A stretch of 64,000 nt of DNA from the NCBI GenBank assembly GCA_963809765.1, contig CAWEKT010000001.1, forward strand, positions 248,001-312,000, in the 5' to 3' direction. Positions 42,757 through 50,779 of the stretch are shown here, one piece after another; the first letter of the stretch is position 1; every line of letters starts with the position of its first letter. Source of the DNA: JACVRM01 sp963809765 (GTDB taxonomy: Bacteria > Actinomycetota > Thermoleophilia > Gaiellales > Gaiellaceae). A program made the translations under genes and the position numbers. Below the pieces are notes generated by a model. It saw only the letters and a program-made list of their open reading frames with translations, had not been told where the DNA came from and did no database searches.

Positions 42757-42830
42757 CGGGGTGTGGCGCAGCCTGGTAGCGCGCTCCGTTCGGGTCGGAG
42801 AGGTCCCCAGTTCAAATCTGGGCACCCCGA
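42757..42830 (+). tRNA. tRNA-Pro (CGG anticodon)
   Basis: A complete cloverleaf: acceptor CGGGGTG pairs with CACCCCG (42823-42829), A discriminator at 42830, D-arm with GCGCAGCCTGGTAGCGCG, anticodon stem CTCCG/CGGAG with loop TTCGGGT (anticodon CGG), and T-arm CCCAG-TTCAAAT-CTGGG. CCA is not encoded. A TACGCT element 10 bases upstream (42742-42747) may be its -10. Confidence 0.95.
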
Positions 42831-42835
42831 CTGCA

Positions 42836-42863
42836 GCGGCGGGGAACGCCGGTTCCCCGCCGC
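42836..42863 (+). terminator. Strong hairpin after tRNA-Pro
   Basis: A perfect 12-bp stem (42836-42847 with 42852-42863) with a GCCG loop, six bases after the tRNA. No U-tract, but stability is high. It ends before the -10 of the next gene. Confidence 0.6.
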
Positions 42864-42870
42864 GCAGGGC

Positions 42871-42876
42871 TATCCT
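42871..42876 (+). promoter_or_regulatory. -10 element of the carbon-nitrogen hydrolase gene
   Basis: TATCCT, eight bases, then ATG 42885; fits a leaderless start. Confidence 0.4.
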
Positions 42877-42884
42877 CGGCCGCA

Positions 42885-43722
42885 ATGTCAGACCGCCTTC
42901 GCGTGGCCTGCGTGCAGCTCACGAGCCGCGCCGACAAGGCGGCGAACCTCGAGCGGGCCGAAGCGCTCGTCTCCGAGGCGGCCGCGGCCGGCGCCGACCT
43001 GATCGTCCTGCCCGAGAAGTGGAACACGATCGGCACGACCGAGCAGCTGCACGCGGCCGCGGAGCCGCTCGACGGCGGCGTGTCCGTCGCTGGCGATGGC
43101 TGACTGGGCCCGCCGTCACGGCGTCGTGCTCGTGGGCGGTTCGATCACGGAACGCCGCGAAGGCAGGGAGAAGCTCTCCAACACGTCGCTCGTCTTCGAC
43201 CGCGACGGGTCCCTGAGCGCCGTCTACCGAAAGATCCACCTGTTCGACGTCGACGTCGGCGGCCACGTCTACCGCGAGTCGGACGCCGAGGAGCCCGGAG
43301 ACGTCGTCGTCACTGCAGACGCGGCCGGCTGGAAGCTCGGCCTCTCCGTCTGTTACGACGTCCGCTTCCCCGAGCTCTACCGGATCCTCGCGCTCGAGGG
43401 TGCGGAGCTCGTCACCGTGCCGGCGCACTTCACGCTCTACACGGGCAAGGATCACTGGCACCTGCTGCTGCGCGCCCGAGCCGTCGAGAACCAGCTCTAC
43501 GTCGCCGCCGCGGCACAGATCGGCGAGACGATGCCCGGCAAGCTGAGCTACGGCCGCTCGCTGATCGCGGACCCATGGGGCATCGTCCTGGCTGAGGCGC
43601 CGGACGAGGAGACGGTCATCGTCGCCGAGGTCGATCGCTCCCGCCTGCTGGACGTGCGCGCCACGCTGCCGTCGTTCGCGAACCGACAGGCGGCCGCGTA
43701 CCGTTGGCCCATCCCGGCCTAG
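42885..43722 (+). CDS. Nitrilase-family carbon-nitrogen hydrolase, frameshifted
   Basis: The Glu-Lys-Cys triad of the nitrilase superfamily is visible: Glu44 in VLPEKWNT, Lys in YRKIHLFDVDVGG, Cys in GLSVCYDVRFPELYR. The first ~70 residues and the rest are in different frames; removing one G at about 43092 joins them (VAAMADWARRHG) to give ~278 residues. The KIHLFDVD and CYDVRFPEL patterns are closest to the Nit1/Nit2 omega-amidase and deaminated-glutathione amidase group. First of a plus-strand run with the kinase remnant and a HAD gene. Confidence 0.88.
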
Positions 43723-43753
43723 CCTGGCTCGAGCGACTCGGAGGAAGGCCGCA

Positions 43754-44574
43754 CGTGGCTCGGGCGGCTGCCGCGACTCGTCGACGAGGCGCTCGAGCAC
43801 TGGGCGCTTGGACAGGGCGGGGGAGCCGTTCGCGTACGCCTACGCCTCGCTGGCGCTCCCGGTGACTCGGGCGGACGGGTCTCCGGCGGTGCTCAAGGTC
43901 CAGTTTCCCGACCGGGAGAGCGAGCACGAGGCCGACGCACTCGCGCTCTGGGACGGCGCAGGCGCCGTCCGGCTGCTCGAGCACGACCGCGAGCGGGCCA
44001 CGCTCCTGCTCGAGCGCTGCCTGCCGGGGACGCCGCTCGCCGCAGCAGGCCCCCAGGCAGCGCTCGAGGTGCTGGTCGAGCTGCTGCCTCGGCTCTGGAA
44101 GCCGGCGGGCGCGCCGATCCACACGCTGGCCGACGAGGCGGCGTGGTGGGTCGTCCTCATTGCCGGACGCGTGGGAGCGCGCCGGCCGTCCGTGCGACCG
44201 CACGGTTGCTCGACGCCGCGCTGGAGGCCTTGAGGGAGCTGCCGCGAACCCAGGGCGAGCTCGTGCTGCTCCACCAGGACCTCCACGGGGACAATGTGCT
44301 GGCCGCCGAGCGGGAGCCGTGGCTCGTCATCGATCCGAAGCCGCTCGTCGGCGAGCGGGAGTTCGCGGTCGCGCCGATCGTTCGCTCGCTTCGAGCTCGG
44401 CCACAGCCGTGCCCAGGTCCTCGCGCGCTTCGATCGCCTGACCGGCGCAGCTCGAGCTCGACCGCGAGCGCGCACGCGGGTGGACGATCGGCCAGACGCT
44501 CGCCTGGGCATTCGACAGCGGCTACTCGCCAGAGCCACCTCGAGACGGCGCAGTGGCTGCTGGAGGCCGCGTGA
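43754..44574 (+). pseudogene. Aminoglycoside/hydroxyurea-phosphotransferase-like kinase, multiply frameshifted
   Basis: Segments of an APH(6)/Hur-type kinase are spread over all three frames: an N-terminal part (WLGRLPRLVDEALEHWALG, then FAYAYASLALPV and VLKVQFPDRES), a catalytic loop (LLHQDLHGDNVL) and metal loop (VIDPKPLVGEREFAVAPIVR), and a C-terminal helix region (WTIGQTLAWAFDSGYSPE). I count about six indels (near the start, 43815, 44145, 44200, 44390, 44445, 44535). GTG 43754 follows GGAGGAAGG. The density is well above neighbouring genes, so this may be real decay or a poor-quality patch. It overlaps the next gene by GTGA. Confidence 0.65.
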
Positions 44575-45257
44575 CGATCGAGGCGGTTCTCTTCGACGTC
44601 GACTTCACGCTCGCTCGGCCGGGCCCGGAGCTCGGCCCGGAGGGCTACCGGCGGCTGGGCGAGCGCTTCGGGCTGACGCTCGACCCCGCGCGATACGACG
44701 ACGCCCGGGCGGCCGCGCGGGAATCGCTGCAGCACCATCCCGAGCTCCGCCACGACGAGGAGATCTGGGTGGCGTTCACGGCCGAGATCGTCCGCGGCAT
44801 GGGGGGTAGCGACCCGGCCGCCGGCGAGGCCGCGGTCGAGATGACGCAGGCCTGGGCCGTCCACCACAACTTCGAGCTCTACGAAGACGCTTTGCCCGTG
44901 CTCGAGGAGCTCCGCCGCCACGGCCTCAAGATCGGGCTCGTCTCGAACACGGGCCGCGACCTCGATGAGTTCCTGGCGCACCACGCAGTCCCCTGCGACG
45001 CGAGCCTGGCGTCCGGCGCGCACGGCTTCGTCAAGCCGCACCGGAGCATCTTCGAAGCGGTGCTCGAGCGGCTCGGGGTCGGGGCTGACGCCGCCGCGAT
45101 GGTCGGCGACTCCCCGCAGGACGACATCGAGGGTGCGCGGGCGCTCGGCATGCGCGCGTTCCTGCTCGACCGCGACGGCCGCTATCCGGAGTGGGAGGGG
45201 CGGATCCCCGACCTGTTCTCCCTGCCGGCGGCGCTGGGGCTGAGCCGGCCGCGCTAG
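44571..45257 (+). CDS. HAD-superfamily hydrolase
   Basis: A 228-residue phosphatase-type HAD from GTG 44571: motif I VLFDVDFTLARPG, motif II IGLVSNTGRD, motif III Lys in GFVKPHRSIFE and motif IV VGDSPQDDIEGARALGM. The acid/base residue after DVD is Phe rather than the usual Gly, a mild oddity. The helical cap lies between motifs I and II. Likely small phosphorylated substrate; unspecified. It ends four bases into the CaiB gene on the opposite strand. Confidence 0.87.
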   Translation: MTIEAVLFDVDFTLARPGPELGPEGYRRLGERFGLTLDPARYDDARAAARESLQHHPELRHDEEIWVAFTAEIVRGMGGSDPAAGEAAVEMTQAWAVHHNFELYEDALPVLEELRRHGLKIGLVSNTGRDLDEFLAHHAVPCDASLASGAHGFVKPHRSIFEAVLERLGVGADAAAMVGDSPQDDIEGARALGMRAFLLDRDGRYPEWEGRIPDLFSLPAALGLSRPR

Positions 45258-46213
45258 AGAGCGCCGGCCTGGAGCTCGGCTCGGCAGGCGTCAGTGTGCT
45301 CGCCGAGCCGGGGCGCTTCGCCGGGCGCTTCCAGGCCGAGCGCCGCCGCTGCCTCCTCGAGCGTCGCGACCGGCCCGGCGCAGACGTCCTCACCGTCGAA
45401 GCGCTCGAGCCACTCCGCGAGCGGACGCGTCTGGATGACCGCCGCCAGCTCCGCAGCCAGCGACTCCTGATCTTCGTCGAAGTGACGGGCCGCGAGCTCC
45501 GGCCGGCCGAGCAGCTCGCAGAGGCGGGCGAAGAACTTGGGCTCGAGCGCGCCGACAGTGAGGTAGCGCCTGTCCGCGGCCGGGTAGATGCGGTAGCAGG
45601 CGAGCCCGCCTGTCAGCAGCCGGCCGGTCGGCTCGCCGCCGAGGCGGTGGGCGACGAGCCGGTGCGCGTTGTGGGTCATCGAGACGACGAGCCTCGACCC
45701 GCGGCCGCTGCGCTCGCGTTCGAGCAGCGCGGCCAGGACCTCGGTGACGGCGCCGAGGGCACCTGCGGCCAGGTCGGCGATGGGGAGTGGGGGGTACGCC
45801 GGCGCCGTGTCCGCGAGCGCGCCTGCCCAGCCGAGGTAGTTGAGGTCGTGGCCCGCGCGCAGGTCGTCGGGGCCGAACCCGGTGATCGAGCAGTAGACGG
45901 CGGTCTCGGCTGCTGCCTCCGGGCCCACGCCGAGCCGCTCCGCGACCCCCGGCCGGAAGCCCTCGAGCACGACGTCGGCCCGGGCCAGCAGCGCGCGTGC
46001 GAGCTCCGGCTCGCGCTTGAGGTCGCAGACGACCGACTCCTTGCCGGCGTTGATCGCCGCGTGCCAGGCGGGGGCGGTCGCCCGCAGCGGGTCGCCCTCC
46101 GGCGGCTCGACGTGGACGACGCGGGCGCCTAGGCGCAGCAGCTCGCGGCTCGCGAAGGGTCCGGGCAGGTAGCGCGTGAGGTCGACGACGAGCCGGCCCT
46201 GCAAGGGAAGCAT
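45254..46213 (-). CDS. CaiB/BaiF family CoA-transferase
   Basis: A 319-residue class III CoA-transferase or racemase-type protein: GRLVVDLTRYLPGPFASREL, VVHVEPPEGDPLR, GKESVVCDLKRE, GFRPGVAERLGV, and SITGFGPDD with GHDLNYLGWAGAL. These are the family's ordered landmarks. At ~320 residues it is shorter than formyl-CoA transferases (~400) and closer to alpha-methylacyl-CoA racemase-like forms. ATG 46213 has TACGTT six bases upstream. Divergent from a TetR gene with an operator in between. Confidence 0.88.
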   Translation of the reverse strand: MLPLQGRLVVDLTRYLPGPFASRELLRLGARVVHVEPPEGDPLRATAPAWHAAINAGKESVVCDLKREPELARALLARADVVLEGFRPGVAERLGVGPEAAAETAVYCSITGFGPDDLRAGHDLNYLGWAGALADTAPAYPPLPIADLAAGALGAVTEVLAALLERERSGRGSRLVVSMTHNAHRLVAHRLGGEPTGRLLTGGLACYRIYPAADRRYLTVGALEPKFFARLCELLGRPELAARHFDEDQESLAAELAAVIQTRPLAEWLERFDGEDVCAGPVATLEEAAAALGLEAPGEAPRLGEHTDACRAELQAGAL

Positions 46214-46219
46214 CGGCGG

Positions 46220-46225
46220 AACGTA
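46220..46225 (-). promoter_or_regulatory. Leaderless -10 of the CaiB-like gene
   Basis: Minus-strand TACGTT, six bases, ATG 46213. It lies five bases from the opposing TetR -10, so the divergent promoters nearly abut. Confidence 0.5.
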
Positions 46226-46229
46226 CCGC

Positions 46230-46235
46230 TAGACT
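46230..46235 (+). promoter_or_regulatory. Leaderless -10 of the TetR gene
   Basis: TAGACT, seven bases, TTG 46243. Transcription would start at or next to the start codon. Confidence 0.5.
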
Positions 46236-46242
46236 CGGCTCG

Positions 46243-46860
46243 TTGGCGTCCTTGACTGATCGGTCAATCGGCGCCGAGGAGAAGCGGCGCACGATCCTCG
46301 ACGCAGCCGTCGCGGTGTTCGCCCGCAACGGCTACCACACCTCGCGGGTCGCCGACGTCGCCGCGGAGGCGGGCGTTGCGCACGGTCTGGTCTACCACTA
46401 CTTCTCGTCGAAGGAGGCGCTGCTCGACGCCGTGTTCGAGCGCACCTGGAGCGACCTGCTCGAGGCCTGGCGCGCGGTCGAGCAGTCGCCCCAGCCGGCA
46501 CGCGAGCAACTGCGCCAGGTGGCGGCGATCGTGCTTCGCTTCTGGCGCCACGACCCGAACCTGGTTCGACTCCTCGTCCGCGAGGTTGCTCGGAGCCCCC
46601 AGGTCGAGCAGCAGGCGGACGCGATCAACGAGGCACTCGCAGTCATCCAGCGGATCGTCGAGCGAGGACAGGAGCGCGGCGAGTTTCGCCGGGAGCTCGA
46701 CGGGCGGCTGGCCGCGTGGGTCGTGTACGGCGCGCTCGAGGAGATCCTGACCGGCTGGGTCCTCGGCCGGCTGCCGGACGCCGACGAGGACGTTGCGCGC
46801 GCAGAGGCGACGGTCATCGACCTGCTCACGCACGGGTTGCAGGCCGCCGGATCCGGGTGA
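46243..46860 (+). CDS. TetR-family transcriptional regulator
   Basis: A 205-residue repressor with the N-terminal helix-turn-helix (ILDAAVAVFARNGYHTSRVADV, then AGVAHGLVYHYFSSKEALL) and an all-helical ligand domain, as in FadR/KstR-type acyl-CoA sensors. The start is TTG 46243 (or TTG 46252): no ATG or GTG gives a complete domain. The operator palindrome 46252-46267 is inside the first codons, so autoregulation by roadblock is likely. It overlaps the Rieske oxygenase start (GTGA) and probably forms an operon with it. Confidence 0.9.
   Translation: MASLTDRSIGAEEKRRTILDAAVAVFARNGYHTSRVADVAAEAGVAHGLVYHYFSSKEALLDAVFERTWSDLLEAWRAVEQSPQPAREQLRQVAAIVLRFWRHDPNLVRLLVREVARSPQVEQQADAINEALAVIQRIVERGQERGEFRRELDGRLAAWVVYGALEEILTGWVLGRLPDADEDVARAEATVIDLLTHGLQAAGSG
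46252..46267. promoter_or_regulatory. TetR operator, copy 1
   Basis: TTGACTGATCGGTCAA is a 16-bp near-perfect palindrome just downstream of the TetR -10 and ~40 bp from the CaiB start. A closely matching site lies before the acyl-CoA dehydrogenase at 55193. Confidence 0.65.
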
Positions 46861-47915
46861 GCGAACGTGGGCCGGTGGCTTCGCTGCCGTGGGGCTCGTA
46901 CACCGACCCGGCGGCGCTACGCCTGGAGGAGGAGCGGGTCTTCCGGCGCTCGTGGCAGTACGCCGCGCGCGCCGACCAGGTCGCCGAGCCGGGGTCGTAT
47001 GTGGCGACGAGCGCGGGCGGGCTGCCGGTCGTGGTCGTCCGCGACCGCGAGCGGGTGCTGCGAGCGTTCGTCAACGTCTGTCGCCACCGCGGCTCGATCG
47101 TCTGCGAGGGCGAAGGCCAGCGCGAGACGCTCCAGTGCCCCTACCACGCCTGGACGTACGACCTCGACGGATCGCTGCGGGTGGCCCCTCGCGCCGACCG
47201 CGAGCACGGCTTCGACCGTGCGGCGCTGGGGCTGTTGCCGGTCGCGGTCGATGCCTGGGGGCCGTTCGTGTTCGTCAACCCGGACGTCGACGCAGCGCCC
47301 CTTCGCGACTGGCTGGGCGGCGTGCCCGGGCTGCTCGCGCGCGACGGGGTCGACGTCGAGTCACTCGTCTTCCGCCGGCGTGACGAGAGCGAGCTCGAGG
47401 CGAACTGGAAGATCTGCGTCGAGAACTACCTCGAGTGCTACCACTGCCCGACCGCGCACCGCGGCTTCTCGCGCGTGATCGACGTCGCGGAGGACAGGTA
47501 TCAGCTCGAGGTTGGGCCGCAGCGCGCCAGCCAGTTCTGCAGCCCGTCGCGAAACGGGGGCGCCTTTGCAGGCGGCCCAGTCGCCGGCGGCCAGTTCCAC
47601 CTGCTCTTCCCTAACACGGTGGTCAACGTGATGCCGGGGGCGCCGAACCTTTCGATCGGACCGATCGTGCCGGTCTCACCCGAGCGGACGTCGCGTTGGC
47701 TCGACTACTTCTTCGCCGCCGACGCCGACGAGCAGTGGGTCGCCGAGTTCCTCGAGCTCGACGAGCAGGTCGGCGCCGAGGACCGCGCGCTCGTCGAGCG
47801 CGTGCACCGCGGCGTGCGAACAGGTGCGATCGGCGAAGGCGTGCTGCTCGCCGAGTCGGAGCAGCTCGTCGTGCACTTCGACCATTTGCTGCGCGAAGCA
47901 CTCGCTCGCTCCTAG
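46857..47915 (+). CDS. Rieske non-haem iron oxygenase, alpha subunit
   Basis: A 352-residue ring-hydroxylating-type oxygenase from GTG 46857 (GTGA overlap with TetR). The Rieske [2Fe-2S] ligands are CRHRG and CPYHAW, spaced normally. The catalytic mononuclear iron site shows ENYLECYHCPTAHRGF, with Asn/Glu and two His. No beta subunit, ferredoxin or reductase gene is adjacent, so electron partners lie elsewhere. The sequence style is near carnitine/betaine-type monooxygenases, but the substrate cannot be read from sequence. Confidence 0.9.
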   Translation: MSERGPVASLPWGSYTDPAALRLEEERVFRRSWQYAARADQVAEPGSYVATSAGGLPVVVVRDRERVLRAFVNVCRHRGSIVCEGEGQRETLQCPYHAWTYDLDGSLRVAPRADREHGFDRAALGLLPVAVDAWGPFVFVNPDVDAAPLRDWLGGVPGLLARDGVDVESLVFRRRDESELEANWKICVENYLECYHCPTAHRGFSRVIDVAEDRYQLEVGPQRASQFCSPSRNGGAFAGGPVAGGQFHLLFPNTVVNVMPGAPNLSIGPIVPVSPERTSRWLDYFFAADADEQWVAEFLELDEQVGAEDRALVERVHRGVRTGAIGEGVLLAESEQLVVHFDHLLREALARS

Positions 47916-49096
47916 TCCGGCAGCAGTGGAACGGTGAACCCCTGGTCGCGGCCGAGCAGCAGGCCGCGCGTGACCGCGTTCACCCCGAAACGGTCACGCA
48001 GCTCGTCGAGGGCCGCGTCGAGCGCCGCGCCGCCGCGGAAGTCGAGGGGGAGCACGAGCTGATCGTCGTCGTCGAGGTTCGCCACCGTGACGCCGACGAG
48101 CGTCAGGCCGTCGCGCTCGATCAGCGGCATCGCCGTCGCCAGCAGTCCCCTCGCCGTCGTCAGGACGGTGCGCGTCTCGTTGGTCGCCGCCGGCAGCGTG
48201 CACGAGCGGGTCGCCCGCGAGAAATCGTCGAACCGCAGGCGGAGGACGACGGTCCGCCCCATGCGGCGGGCGGCGCGCAGGCGGCGCGTGACACGGTCGA
48301 CGAGTGCGACCAGGGTCGTATCGATCGCGGCCGTCGTCCAGGGGCCGCGGCCCATAGCGCGCTGGGAGCCGATCGAGCGGCGGCGCGGCCGTGTGCGCAC
48401 GCGCCTCGGGTCACGGTTGTGCGCGAGCGCGTGCAGCTTGCGCCCGGCCGCCAGCCCGAGGATCGCGACGAGGGACCCTTCGTTCATGCGCGCGACATCG
48501 CGCACCCGCGTGATGCCGAGCTGGTGGAGTCGCCTGGCCGTCGCCGGACCCACGCCCCACAGCAGCTCGACCGGGAGCGCGTGCAGGAATGCCAGCTCGC
48601 GGTCCGGGCGGACCTCGAGCAGGCCGTCAGGCTTCGCGACCGTGCTGGCCACCTTGGCGAGGAACTTCGTCCGCGCGATGCCCACCGTCAGCGGTAGCCC
48701 GACCTCGTCGAGCACCCGGCGCCGCAGGCGCTCGGCCATCTCGACGGGGGTGCCTGCCATGCGCCGCATCCCGCGCACGTCGAGAAAGGCCTCGTCGATC
48801 GAAAGCGCCTCGACGAGGGGCGTCGTGTCCTCGAAGACGCGGTAGACGGCCTTACTCGCCTCCGCGTAGGCGTCCATGCGCGGCGAAACGACGATCGCGT
48901 GCGGGCACAGGCGGCGAGCCTGGCGGCCGCCCATCGCGGTCGCGATGCCGAAGGCCTTCGCCTCGTAGCTCGCCGCGAGCACGACGCCGCCGCCCACGAT
49001 GACGGGGCGGCCCCGGAGCCGCGGATCGTCGCGCTGCTCGACCGACGCGTAGAAGGCGTCGAGGTCGGCGTGCAGGATGGTCGCCTCCCGCAACAC
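47912..49096 (-). CDS. dinB: DNA polymerase IV (Y-family), SOS-controlled
   Basis: Error-prone translesion polymerase of about 394 residues: LHADLDAFYASVEQR (catalytic Asp), VILAASYEAKAFG-like palm region, SIDEAFLDVRGM (catalytic Asp-Glu), GIARTKFLAKVAS and a little-finger domain. A frame from 49114 adds residues that are simply the LexA site translated; GTG 49096 (or ATG 49102) is more likely. The C-terminus ends in TVPLLPD without an obvious beta-clamp motif of the QL-x-LF type. Confidence 0.9.
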   Translation of the reverse strand: MLREATILHADLDAFYASVEQRDDPRLRGRPVIVGGGVVLAASYEAKAFGIATAMGGRQARRLCPHAIVVSPRMDAYAEASKAVYRVFEDTTPLVEALSIDEAFLDVRGMRRMAGTPVEMAERLRRRVLDEVGLPLTVGIARTKFLAKVASTVAKPDGLLEVRPDRELAFLHALPVELLWGVGPATARRLHQLGITRVRDVARMNEGSLVAILGLAAGRKLHALAHNRDPRRVRTRPRRRSIGSQRAMGRGPWTTAAIDTTLVALVDRVTRRLRAARRMGRTVVLRLRFDDFSRATRSCTLPAATNETRTVLTTARGLLATAMPLIERDGLTLVGVTVANLDDDDQLVLPLDFRGGAALDAALDELRDRFGVNAVTRGLLLGRDQGFTVPLLPD

Positions 49097-49109
49097 GAAC
49101 ATATGTTCG
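49096..49109. promoter_or_regulatory. LexA (SOS) box of dinB
   Basis: CGAACATATGTTCG is a perfect 14-bp palindrome matching the actinobacterial/Gram-positive SOS box form CGAAC-N4-GTTCG. It sits on the presumed promoter and start of dinB, with TATGTT as a possible -10 inside it. Confidence 0.85.
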
Positions 49110-49160
49110 CACACCGTGCGCGATGGCTGACGAAAGAGAGACCTTTGGGCGGCGGCGCCG

Positions 49161-50391
49161 CTAGCTGCGCGCCGTGGCCGCCGGCGGCGCCAGCGCCGGC
49201 CCCCAGGCGACGAGCGGCGACAGCTCGCCCGTGTGCCCGTTGAGGCGCCGGAAGCCGAGTGCGTGCTCGGCCTGCATCATCTTGTGGATCTGCGTCGTGC
49301 CCTCGTAGATGATCGGGGCGCGCGCGTTGCGGAAGTAGCGCTCGATGCCGTACTCGGCCGAGTAGCCGTAGGAGCCGAAGATCTGGATCGCCAGGTGCGA
49401 CGCCTCGAAGGCGGACTCCGTGGCGTGCCACTTGGCGAGCGAGGTCTCGCGGGTGTTCCGCAGGCCTTCGTTCTTCATCCAGGCGGCCTGCATGACGAGG
49501 AGCTTCGAGGTCTCGTAGCCCAGCACCATCTTCGCGATCATGTCCTGGACGAACTGGTATTTGCCGATCGGCTGCCCGAACGTCTCACGCTCGCGGGCGT
49601 ACTCGACCGAGCGCTCGAGGCAGGCCCGGACGACGCCGACCGCTCCGGCCGCGACCGTGAACCGTCCCTGGTCGAGGCCGTACATGGCGATCTCGAAGCC
49701 TTGCCCCTCCTCGCCGACGAGGTTCTCGGCCGGCACCTCCACGTTCTCGAAGAAGAGCTCGCCCGTCGAGCCCGCCCAGACGCCGAGCTTGTGCTCGGTC
49801 TCGCGGGTCGTCACGCCGGGCCACTCGCGCTCGACGACGAACGCCGAGATGCCCTTGTGCTTCGCCGCCGGGTCGGTCTTGGCGAAGACGAGCTGGTGGT
49901 CGGCGACGGTCGCGTACGAGATCCAGTTCTTCTGGCCGTTGAGGACGTAGGTGTCGCCCTCGCGCCGCGCGGTCGTGCGCATGGCGGCGACGTCGGAGCC
50001 CTGCGGCCGGCTCGGTCAGGCCGAAGCACGCGAGCTTCTCGCCGCGCGCCTGCGGCACCAGGTAGCGCTGCTTCTGCTCCTCGCTCCCGTAGCGAAGCAA
50101 CGAGAGCGAGTTCAGGCCGACGTGGACGGAGATCAGCGTCCGGAACGCCGCCTCGCCACGCTCGATCTCCTCGCAGGCGAGCGCCTCCGAGACGAAGTCG
50201 AGGCCGGCGCCGCCGTACTCCTCGGGGACGACGATGCCGAGGAGGCCGAGCTCGGCCATGCCCTCGATCGCGCCCATGTCGAGGCGGTGGTTGATGTCGT
50301 TCTCGATCGCGTTCGGCAGCACGCGCTCGTCCACGAAGGCGCGGACGGTGTCCTGAATCAGGCGCTGTTCGTCGCTGAGCTCGAAGTCCAC
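49161..50391 (-). CDS. Acyl-CoA dehydrogenase, frameshifted
   Basis: FAD-dependent alpha,beta-oxidation of an acyl-CoA. Start ATG 50391 (DFELSDEQRLIQDTVRAF). The substrate and FAD loops read CFGLTEPAAG, YVLNGQKNWISYA and GQGFEIAMYGLDQGR; the C-terminal domain has FGSYGYSAEYGIERYFRNAR and IYEGTTQIHKM. Frame changes at about 50000, where one extra base (GCAGGGCTCC) splits PAAG from SDVAAMRTTA. Corrected length about 409 residues. The catalytic Glu is probably in IYEGT. Tail close to dinB. Confidence 0.9.
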
Positions 50392-50416
50392 GGCGGGAGT
50401 CTATGGTCAGCGCGCC

Positions 50417-50779
50417 GTGCCGCTGGACCTACCCGAGCTCGCGATCCTCGGCGCGGCGGAGCGCGCCTGTCTGGCGCGCTACCTCGAGCTCCTGGCCGCC
50501 GTCGAGGGGGTGGCGGAGGTCTGGCTGTTCGGCTCGGTCGCCCGCGGCGAGGCCTGGCCGGCCGGGATGCCGATCCGCTCCGACATCGACCTGCTCGTCG
50601 TCACACGTGATCCCTTGTCCAGCGCGGAGGTTCAGCGCCTCGTCGACGCGACCATGCCGCTCTTCCTGGAGTGCGGCCGCCAGATCGCGCCGCAGTTCCG
50701 GACGTCGGCGGCGCTCGAGGGCGCGGATGGCGCACTGATGGAGGAGGTCCGCCGGGACGGGATCCGGCTCGTCGCCTAG
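50417..50779 (+). CDS. Minimal nucleotidyltransferase-domain protein
   Basis: A 120-residue MNT/pol-beta-fold protein: WLFGSVARGEAW, then SDIDLLVVTRD (GS-x-RGE and D-x-D metal ligands) and a third acidic strand near FLECGRQIAP. Such proteins are often antitoxins paired with HEPN toxins, but no HEPN gene is adjacent, so it may be a stand-alone adenylyltransferase. GTG 50417 has TATGGT nine bases upstream. Confidence 0.78.
   Translation: MPLDLPELAILGAAERACLARYLELLAAVEGVAEVWLFGSVARGEAWPAGMPIRSDIDLLVVTRDPLSSAEVQRLVDATMPLFLECGRQIAPQFRTSAALEGADGALMEEVRRDGIRLVA

Noticed and set aside
46716..46856. N-terminal extension of the Rieske oxygenase
   Set aside because: Those codons are the shadow of the TetR C-terminus; the GTGA overlap at 46857 is the better start.
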